Assembly (NCBI GenBank): GCA_023376005.1
Contig: CM042181.1
Coordinates: 1,326,777 to 1,390,776 of the forward strand
From: Doryteuthis pealeii
Taxonomy: Eukaryota; Mollusca; Cephalopoda; Myopsida; Loliginidae
DNA: 64,000 nt
Direction of reading: 5' to 3'
The position numbers and the translations under genes are program-made. Shown one piece after another: positions 56,830 through 64,000 of this stretch. Below the pieces are notes generated by a model. The model had not been told where the DNA came from. It did no database searches and saw only the letters and a program-made list of their open reading frames with translations. Within the stretch, counting starts at the first letter, position 1, and each line of letters opens with the position of its first letter.

Positions 56830-57350
56830 GGGGACTATGTGAAGTAGGGATGTGATCCACAGAGGACCAGCTTCATTTTTATGTATGATACATGTTCCTG
56901 TGTTGGTAATTATAACTGTCCTAAACAAAATGGCATTACTTTTTTACTCACTCTCGAACGAAGGTGTAATATTGCTATTGAGAGAAACGGTGACTATGTG
57001 GAGAAGTAGGGATGTGATCCACTGAGGAGCATCTTTTTTATGTTTTATACACGTTCCTTGTTGGTAATTATACCTGTCCTCAAAAAATGGCATTACTTTT
57101 GGACTCACCTATGTGGAGAAGTAGGGATGTGATCCACAGAGGACCAGCTTCATTTTTTGCATGTTACATGTTCCTGTATTGTTAATTATACCTGTTCTAA
57201 ACAAAATGGCATTACTTTTGGACTCACCTATGTGGAGAAGTAGGGATGTGATCCACAGAGGACCAGCTTAATTTCTATACATGTTACATGTCCTTTGTTG
57301 GTAATTATACCTGTCCTCAACAAAATGGCATAACTTTTTGATACCCTCGT
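56830..57350 (+). repeat. Minisatellite of a mariner 3' end
   Basis: Four units of ~118-162 bp beginning tatgtggagaagtagggatg (56832, 56994, 57112, 57231), each including caaaatggcattactttt. Confidence 0.85.
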
Positions 57351-57353
57351 ATA

Positions 57354-58283
57354 TTATTTACGTTTTTTTGTTTTTCTAAAGAGTTTTTTTGCACATAGTT
57401 TTATGGTTACAAGTATTTCTATCTAATACAGATAATCTACACATCCTTAGGTCGTTTCAAGTTTTCCTATTTAATACCCATTAATAAATGCCCTTAATTA
57501 AAATATTTTAAATACACATTTATCTCTATTAATTTTTATATTTTATCTTTTATATATAAATGCTAAGACATATTTTTCAATTCATGGTTAGCGGAATGAG
57601 AACAGGATACCCCCGTTGAATAAATAAAGGGTTAGGTTCAAAGTTCCGTGATGGCTCCCGAATACGACAAGAAAGTTCCCGAGTTCGAAAAGAAGGTTCC
57701 CGAGTCCGAGAAGGTTCCCGAGTCCGACAAGAAATACCCGAAGAAGGCCGGAGGGTATATCGGCCGAAACGTTGTACAAATAACAATGAAGATGGGGACA
57801 AAACTTAAATACTTGCAAAACTTTTGCTAGTTTACATAATGATTTTAAAAAGGTTTTAATAAATAACTGTCCTGTATTATTCGTTTGTAATCTTATTGTT
57901 TTATTTTCATATAAATGAGCAATAGATTTGTGCATAACTTCTTTGCTAAGAATAGTTGGACCAAATCCCAGCCTTATTGCGCACTCGGTGAGGATCTATA
58001 TCTCTTCCTTACTCATTGAAACTGACTTCCAAACCATCACACTACTATAGGTGTCTCAATCTTATACTGATTATATTGTAATTGTGATTGTATAGGATCA
58101 CAAAAACCCACAAACACAACTTTATTTTTTTTGAAATATTTTAAATATTAATTTCTATTAATTTTTATTTGTTTATATCTATGCAGTGAGATACCTTTCA
58201 TTTTGCTTAGCTAAGAATAGTTGGGCAAATTCCCAGCCTACTAAGGCACTCTGTGAGGATCTATATCTCTTTCTTTGTGTTTG

Positions 58284-58286
<3 letters not shown>
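57354..58286. other. Penelope arm (57585-57800) and tandem block; no gene
   Basis: 57585-57800 is one arm of the 53515-type element (ccgaagaaggccg..cggccgaaacg). 57945-58010 and 58211-58276 repeat aagaatagttgggc..gaggatctatatctct, a local ~266-bp-spaced duplication. Confidence 0.65.
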
Positions 58287-58340
<54 letters not shown>

Positions 58341-58385
58341 TATTTGGTCATGTGTCTGTGTTTGTGGGATGTAGCATTATATGTA

Positions 58386-59013
58386 CTAGCAAATATATGC
58401 ACCCTCCGGGTGCAAGTATTTAAGTTTTAATGTAATAAAATATTGTATTAAATTAGAAAGGCTAATGAAACTAAATAAGAATACAGATAAAAAGATTTGA
58501 AACAGAGGGAGTATAATAAAAAATGGAACAACTGAAACTTACTCTTCCATCACTCTCGTTTTTCATTGTTATTTTTTCGAATTTAAATATTTAGTTAAAA
58601 GAGGAAGTAAAGAATAAAATGACAGTTATTTTTTCTTGTTAATGAATTTCATTTAAGATTCATTGAAGAGATTTTTGCTTATATTCATTAAAATAAAAAC
58701 CAAACAGTTAGAAATCAATAATACTAAGCACATATTTATTAAATTCGATTTTTTAATATTAATATGCAAATTAGCCTTCCCGTTCACATTGTAAAGCGCT
58801 ATTTTGTTGTATATATAAATATAATTGCATGTTGTCAATATGTAGACATAGTTAACAGTATTAATAATGTAAGACAATTTTATTAATAATTGAGGCTTAG
58901 ATAAAAATAAAATCATGGAGAATGTGATGTCAATAACTAAGAGAATTGTGACTTGAGTAGGAATATAGTTTCGGTTACAGACAGAAAAACATACAATCTC
59001 CATTATAATAAGA
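58386..59013 (-). mobile_element. Non-autonomous Helitron, family 1
   Basis: CTAG at 58386-58389, hairpin, 5' TC at 59013. Confidence 0.9.
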
Positions 59014-59033
59014 TATAAGTACATTCAACGTCC

Positions 59034-59065
<32 letters not shown>

Positions 59066-59084
59066 ACTTACAATCGCGGGAAGG

Positions 59085-59182
59085 ATGTGTGACAAGGTCG
59101 TAAGTATTGGGCATCCAGCGTGGATCAAACTTACTATTCAGCTGTTATGGATCTAGCGAAACCATTACACCACAATGACACG
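59085..59182 (-). repeat. tRNA-like sequence (probable SINE head)
   Basis: Minus strand: A-box-like tgtaatggtttcgc, B-box-like gtttgatcc. Related to 47763-47846. Confidence 0.4.
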
Positions 59183-59504
59183 CCTTTTAACTGATATCAA
59201 CTGGTATCTTGTACAGTTGATCAAAGACAAATTTAGTCTTTAATAAATTGTAGCCCTCCTGCCCTAAATTAGAGGTGGGGTTTGCTTAACCCTGAAATTT
59301 AGGCCGTGACTTCACACACTCTGTGTAACTAACAGAACAAAAATACCCAAGTCTCACCTCTTCCCGCGCCGCCAAAGAAGTTGGTTTGATTCTCTATTTG
59401 TCGGTGACCAAGCCGACAACCAGGATCATGTCTGGTGGGATGCTGTATGCTCATTTTATATTAGACGTATTAGTATACTCGGTAACATATATAGATGTAT
59501 TAGG
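59183..59504. other. No gene seen
   Basis: Unclassified sequence; ttggtttgattctc at ~59383 could be another B box remnant. Confidence 0.45.
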
Positions 59505-59775
59505 AAACGCGTGGTGTAATGGTTAAAGTCATGGGAAATGGACTCGTCGCCCCGAGTTCAAATCCAGGACTTGGTAATTGTATTTCACTTAGCGCTAATA
59601 CCCTTGGGAAAGGTATGATTCCTACTCTTCCTCCAGCTATGGGCAAATAGAAGGGCAGACTGGTCTCTTTAACCATGGCTAGGTAACCAGTCTATGAGAA
59701 GGAAAACTCTGAATTCAAACCTGTTAAAGTCCGCTTAAGAAACTGACCTTGTTTCACATCCTGCTCGTGTAGGTA
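59505..59775 (+). mobile_element. tRNA-derived SINE, family B
   Basis: cgcgtggtgtaatggtta head, B box gagttcaaatcc, body cttgggaaaggtatg, aaccagtctatgag, 3' cacatcctgctcgtg. Confidence 0.85.
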
Positions 59776-59862
59776 TATATAGATGTATATTGTAGTGTAT
59801 ACTCGTTTGTTGATTGATTAGAGTTTATGGCATGTCAACCCTTGTTAGATTATTTTATGCTG

Positions 59863-60460
59863 AACCGCCCTGCCTGCTGCGGTGTTAGAATGCACCATCT
59901 AAACGTCTGTAGAGGGGTAAGACTCCCCCAATGGGGCCAACTGTTAGCCGTGGGTGGCGACCCGTGATGCTTAAGGATAGAACCCAGGTGGATGAGCAGT
60001 TCATGACTTGCAATACTCTACTTTGGCCCTATCTTGGGCTAGACGGGCGGTCAGAGAGGCCCCCTCCGATCAATCGGCTGGTCACGTCAAGCCCTAGCAC
60101 CTATATAATTTTCACAACCCTATTGCCCTTATGGCAACCCCTTTTTATCATATGGGTGCTAGAAGGCAGTGATTGAGGGTCCATATGTCCTGGGAATGAC
60201 GCTAAACTCTATTTGATGGTGAGGTTCTAGTTTTGGAGGTTTGGGGAATGTGGAGCACCCCTTCATCACCATTGCTCCCTGGTCCATTCTGACCCCGGAG
60301 TGGCAGTAGCTGTCAGGTCCCATCTATGGGTTAAATAGAAAAAACATGAGTTGATAAACAAAACTGTATTATCCATTAAGAATTGATTTATTTCAAAAGT
60401 TTATCCGCATTAATTGACCCACTGAGGTTGATATGCCGTAAAACCAAACCAAACCAAATT
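59863..60460 (+). repeat. R repeat, complete
   Basis: ccgccctgcctgctgcgg to gttgatatgccgtaaaacc, preceded by a LINE-like tail piece (tttatggcatgtcaaccc) at 59823-59860. Confidence 0.85.
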
Positions 60461-60477
60461 TATGCTGAAGATTTTTT

Positions 60478-61230
60478 AAATCCCGTCAATCTAATTCCCA
60501 CGAACCTGTTAGTTTGATTTAACTACACTACCTTACAGAATTGATAGGTAACCTATGAAATATGTAACTGGCTCTGGTATTAAGCTACAGGTTTAATATT
60601 TTATATCTTCTACCTGTTATCTGTGTAGCTGGATCTGTCAATCTCTTGGTAGCTGTTCTGGTCTTGGGTTTCATGGAATTACTGTCTTGATCTTGGTAAG
60701 TCTTCTGTCTTGGTCCGTAGTTTTTTTTGGGGTTTTTTTTTTATTAACAAACAAGTCTTTTTTTTTTATAGACGCCTTTTATTTTGATATCAAACCCAAG
60801 ACAAACGCCCATGAAAAAGTTCTGATTTCTCTAAACGTTCTTGCGATCAATCAGCTGAAACTTTGAAGAGGTAAATTGGAGGGTTGAATCCTGTCAATCT
60901 AATTCACAAATTCTTTTTCCACGAAACTGTTAGTTTGATTTAACTACACTACCTTTCACAATTTATAGGTGACCTATGAAATATCTAACTGGTTCTGGTA
61001 TTAAGCTACAGGTTCTACTATTCTATATTTTCTACCTGTTATCTGTGTAGCTGTATCTGTCAATCTCTTGTTAGCTGTTCTTGGGTTTCATGCAATTACT
61101 GTCTTGATCTTGGTAAGTCTTCTGTGTCTTGGTCCGTTGTTTTGTTTTTTTTATTAACAAATAAGTTTTTTTTTTCTTATAGATGACTTTTATTTTGATA
61201 TCAAACCCAAGAATTTCTGATTTCTCTAAC
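60478..61230 (+). repeat. ~410-bp direct duplication
   Basis: 60478-60790 and 60890-61210 share gttagtttgatttaactacac, ggttctggtattaagctacag and tgtcttgatcttggtaagtc. Unclassified, non-coding. Confidence 0.8.
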
Positions 61231-61307
61231 ATTCTTGAGTTCACTCTGGTAAATCAGTGAGGAGTTCAAATAGAGAAAATGGCTATTTGGAGGAGATATT
61301 GTATATT

Positions 61308-61645
61308 TCTATTTAACCCATACATGGGACCCCTAACAGGCACTACCACTCCGGGTCAGAAGGACCAGAGAGTAATGGTGATGAAGGGGGGTGTTCCATA
61401 TTCCCCAGCCCTCCAGAATTGGAATCTCGCAATCTGATTGAGTTTAACATAATTACCAGAACATATAGACCCTCGGACACTGACTTCTAGCACATATATG
61501 ATAAAAAGGGTAGGGGCTTGTCATAAGGGCAATAAGGTTGGGACAATCATATAGGTGCTTGGGCTTGACGTGACTGGCTGGTTGATCGAAGCGGGTTCTC
61601 TGTGACCACCGTCTAGCCTAAGTAAGAAACTAAACGGAGTGTTGC
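61308..61645 (-). repeat. R repeat, interrupted
   Basis: Reverse R up to ggagtgttgc; it resumes at 62166-62200 (tccttaagcatcccgggtcgcc) beyond the retroelement fragment. Confidence 0.75.
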
Positions 61646-62165
61646 TTGAACTGTGCTAGTTTGCTACATTCGCATAGTACATGGTTTACGGTCTCATCTC
61701 TATTACCGCAGTTTTTCACACCAGCTTTAGTTAGTGGTCTTTCACTGAGAGATAAGTCTCCTCAGCTCTCCAGGACTCTGAGTATTCTAGCCAATTTCAG
61801 CAATGCAGTTGGCTGGATGGCCCCCATTCTTCCTCTGATTTCCAAATCCTCCAGTTTTTTTCCAAGCTTTTAGGACTGCTCCAAGTACACCAACTGCAAT
61901 TACTATCACTTTGACTTTCATATTCCACAGCTTTTTCAATTCTCTGGCAAGGTCTAGGTATTTGTCTATATTTATGTTTGCCTTCATCTTTACCCTGTGA
62001 TCTGCTGGAACAGCAATGTCTACCAGTTGACAAGTTCTTTGTTTTGTAACAAATATTAGGTATGGTCTCGTGGCTGGGATACGGTGATCTGTCATTATCT
62101 CGAAGTCCCTGAGAAAGCATATCATTCTCAAGAACGGTTTCTGGTTTTTACTATAAATGCGGGAT
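61646..62165 (-). mobile_element. Retrotransposon-derived coding fragment in R
   Basis: Minus frame: DFEIMTDHRIPATRPYLIFV, CQLVDIAVPADHRVK, INIDKYLDLARELKKLWNMK, ending ..GGHPANCIAEIG. This DHxIPxRRP..FAVPADHRV..KYxDLAREL block is a common repeat-associated protein segment in invertebrate genomes, probably the 3' end of a retroelement. Inserted inside an R copy. Confidence 0.6.
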
Positions 62166-62301
62166 GCTGTCCTTAAGCATCCCGGGTCGCCACCCATCTA
62201 AGATTATGGAACACGAGTATTAATATAAAAGATTATACGAACAGTTCGTTGGATATTTTCTTAGTATACTCAAGATATTTGATAATTGATATTTGTCGTC
62301 G

Positions 62302-62382
62302 TTATTGGGGTGGTCTAAAGTCGGTGTCAGCCAATCAACGAGTCCATTTGCTACGACTAATCATTAGACCATGCGCCTCCTG
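62302..62382 (-). repeat. Fused SINE A and SINE B ends
   Basis: 62302-62343 matches the SINE A tail (ctaaagtcggtgtcagcc); 62344-62382 matches the SINE B head (cattagaccatgcgcctcc). Confidence 0.6.
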
Positions 62383-62384
62383 AA

Positions 62385-62530
62385 ATAGTATAGATAACAC
62401 TAAAAATCTAAATCTACTGTTAGTCTTTCGTGATATAATTTTGCTCTCTGATTCTGAAGATAAGAGCACACATTGAGCTCTGCAAACTACGACGACGTAC
62501 GGAATATTTCTTCACCTGGTCTTTGGATCA
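62385..62530 (+). repeat. Dispersed repeat E
   Basis: gagcacacattgagctctgc and gacgacgtacggaatatttc; runs into a TA tract. Confidence 0.6.
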
Positions 62531-62541
62531 TATATATATAT

Positions 62542-62850
62542 ATCAATAGTAATTATATTATGGGTTTGGGTACTCTATGAGGAAGTTCGTCCCGGCCCCT
62601 GCCTCCAAATTTGCTGTTCGGTGACATATCAAATACCAACCCCAACTAGTACCGCTAGAGCGGTGTTACTTGAAAGAAAACAACCAACTCAAATAACAAC
62701 CCCAACTATCGTATCGGCGTCTATTTGAGGGGGTTTGTCTTAATTCTTGTTTAAAAAGATCTCAACAATTTGACTCATCTGAGGATTGCATAACCATGAA
62801 ATTTTAAGTTATGAGTCCAAATCCATAATATAATTACTATTGATTATAAA
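62542..62850. mobile_element. Inverted-repeat element carrying a hammerhead
   Basis: Arms 62542-62575 (atcaatagtaattatattatg) and 62818-62850 (inverse). Interior 62575-62745 is a partial copy of the TIR element at 37792-38297. Confidence 0.65.
62772..62817 (+). ncRNA. Hammerhead ribozyme candidate with 7-bp stem I
   Basis: GACTCAT (62772-62778) pairs perfectly with ATGAGTC (62811-62817). Between them: CTGAGGA (62779-62785), a short weak stem II (TG/CA) with loop, GAAA (62798-62801), stem III TTT-T-AAG, and triplet GUU ending at 62810, right at stem I. All core positions match the consensus CUGANGA..GAAA..NUH. Confidence 0.6.
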
Positions 62851-62934
62851 TCTGATCTGCTTTATTAGCATTGACCACCTTTTCATGCCAATACTTTTCT
62901 CATTTATTCTCTATTCATTATATATATATATATA

Positions 62935-63370
62935 TAAATAAAAGAATGGAAAGGGAATTGAATCCGACAATATGAGGAAAAATGAGTAAAGAAAAGAAAT
63001 GTAGATGGATTAAAATGAATTTAATCGATATCACTTACACAGGTTTCGGTCAGTTTAACGGTCTCTGCGTTCCAAAAATGATTCAAATAATATTCTTTTT
63101 TCGAACATTTTTAAAATACTGTTTTGTCTCCAACTGATTTTTCTCTACGCAAAGAATAAAAATCACTATGATGAAGGTCGTAAAAAATCTGTGTACGGAA
63201 TATTTTTTTACATTTTTCCTATTATTATCATTTCAATTTCATCTGATTATTTTAATAATAGCGTAATCCGTATACATTTCGATAATCTGACCGAAACTCG
63301 TGTGTAAATGTTATCGATTAAATTCATTTTTATCCATCTACATTTCTTTTCTCATTTTTCCTCATATATA
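62935..63370. mobile_element. Penelope-like inverted-repeat element
   Basis: Arms ~95 bp (62960-63055 and 63275-63365) with tgaccgaaac..tgtgtaa; the loop holds tatgatgaaggtcg..acggaat, a degraded hammerhead core also seen at 17627. Flanked by TA tracts. Confidence 0.7.
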
Positions 63371-63639
63371 TATATGTATGTTTAGTGCTCAAAAATCTAG
63401 ATAGTTGAGATAGCATTTTGTAAATACAATCACATTCCGTCAGCTAAATTCATTTTTACAACAAATTGTTTTTATTTCAATTTTTCCTATCGTTCTCTTT
63501 TAATTTATTGCGTATCTCTACTTCGTCTATTCATACGTAAAATTCGATTCTAATGATATATTTTGCGCGCTATTCTGCATTAGTACCGAAATATTAATAG
63601 AAATCAATTTTTCTTTTCTTTTGGACAAATGTTATAGTA
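63371..63639. other. No gene seen
   Basis: Unclassified AT-rich DNA. Confidence 0.55.
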
Positions 63640-63893
63640 AAAGTAAAGTCGTTGGGGCGGCCTAAAGTCGGTATCAGCCAATCAGCGAGGGAGTCTATCC
63701 CCTTTTCAATAGCGCTAGACCAAGGAGATTGTTTTTAGCATCTGAGGTGGAGCGCCACACCTACCATCAGCTCCTTACTTTACCGCACAGATCCCTGTGC
63801 TACTCATACGCTGAGTTGGCGGGGACCGGTATCGAACTAGGAACCTTGTGGTTTCTAGCCGAACGCTCTACCGACTGAGCTAACCCGGCCCCT
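63640..63893 (-). mobile_element. tRNA-derived SINE, family A, with TSD
   Basis: Full-length reverse copy; flanked by tgttatagta on both sides (about 63631-63640 and 63894-63903). Confidence 0.9.
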
Positions 63894-64000
63894 GTTATAG
63901 TATTAATTGGTTATTTTTGGGTTGGTACGACCCTCTTAGTCTTTTTCACCTCAGGTGAAATTCGGTAGTATACTTTTACTATCAAACTATTTGCTGTTTG

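Larger units (their letters stand above)
56147..57353 (+). pseudogene. Second mariner type, deleted and interrupted
   Basis: TIR tacgagggtgagtcaaaagg at 56149 and its inverse (ccctcgta) near 57353. Transposase C-terminal half only: DDALLLHDNARPHT (catalytic Asp block), then after the insert MKEGLRGKHYSSDEEVK and VVKKWLKEQSTECYG. N-terminal half deleted. Non-functional. Confidence 0.8.

Overview
The window looks like repeat-choked intergenic and intronic DNA from an invertebrate animal nuclear genome. Supporting signs are spliceosomal introns with GT..AG borders, very AT-rich sequence with dozens of (TA)n and (GA)n microsatellites, tRNA-derived SINEs, I-, RTE- and Tx1-type LINEs, a Penelope-like element, mariner/Tc1/hAT DNA transposons and Helitrons. 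I cannot name the species. The mix of repeats would fit a mollusc or another protostome.

The only cellular genes I can support are three tandem, same-strand (minus) FEM-1-like paralogues, called A, B and C here. FEM-1 proteins are ankyrin-repeat substrate receptors of CUL2 ubiquitin ligases. Each copy has the same structure: a 10-nt coding exon 1 (ATGGCTGAWG, then a GTAAGT donor, phase 1), a 5.6-7.7 kb intron packed with transposons, and one large exon 2 carrying the rest of the protein. A: exon 1 at 10345-10354, exon 2 at 860-2689. B: 29253-29262 and 21995-23654. C: 50076-50085 and 42251-43899. Start codons are about 19 and 21 kb apart, and conserved blocks around exon 1 recur, so the array arose by segmental duplication. 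All three copies carry single-base frameshifts relative to each other. Only A keeps the C-terminal FEM-1 tail in line with its ankyrin repeats. In B the tail is lost, in C it is displaced. The 3' end of every copy sits in short local tandem duplications.

The most interesting non-genic content is a set of hammerhead-ribozyme-like modules (core CUGANGA, stem II, GAAA, stem III, NUH) scattered through the window. The best are at 62772-62817, 6925-6985, 28262-28302, 7690-7730 and 56535-56570. They sit in inverted repeats next to (TA)n tracts. A decayed Penelope-like element with reverse transcriptase C-terminus and GIY-YIG endonuclease (45129-45834), flanked by inverted terminal repeats that share sequence with one ribozyme-bearing element, links them to Penelope retroelements.

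Other repeat families: about ten copies of a ~620-bp non-autonomous Helitron (5' TC, 3' hairpin plus CTAG, inserted between A and T) and a second, shorter Helitron family with a related 5' end; a ~600-bp GC-richer repeat (called R) whose 3' tail matches that of an I-type LINE; two tRNA-SINE families (A and B) plus smaller tRNA-like repeats; a twin-primed RTE LINE copy; two mariners, one Tc1; three small MITE-like families; an orphan 28S rRNA fragment; a 48-bp minisatellite beside copies A and B; and long (GA)-rich satellites. No CRISPR array, operon or intact autonomous transposon was seen.
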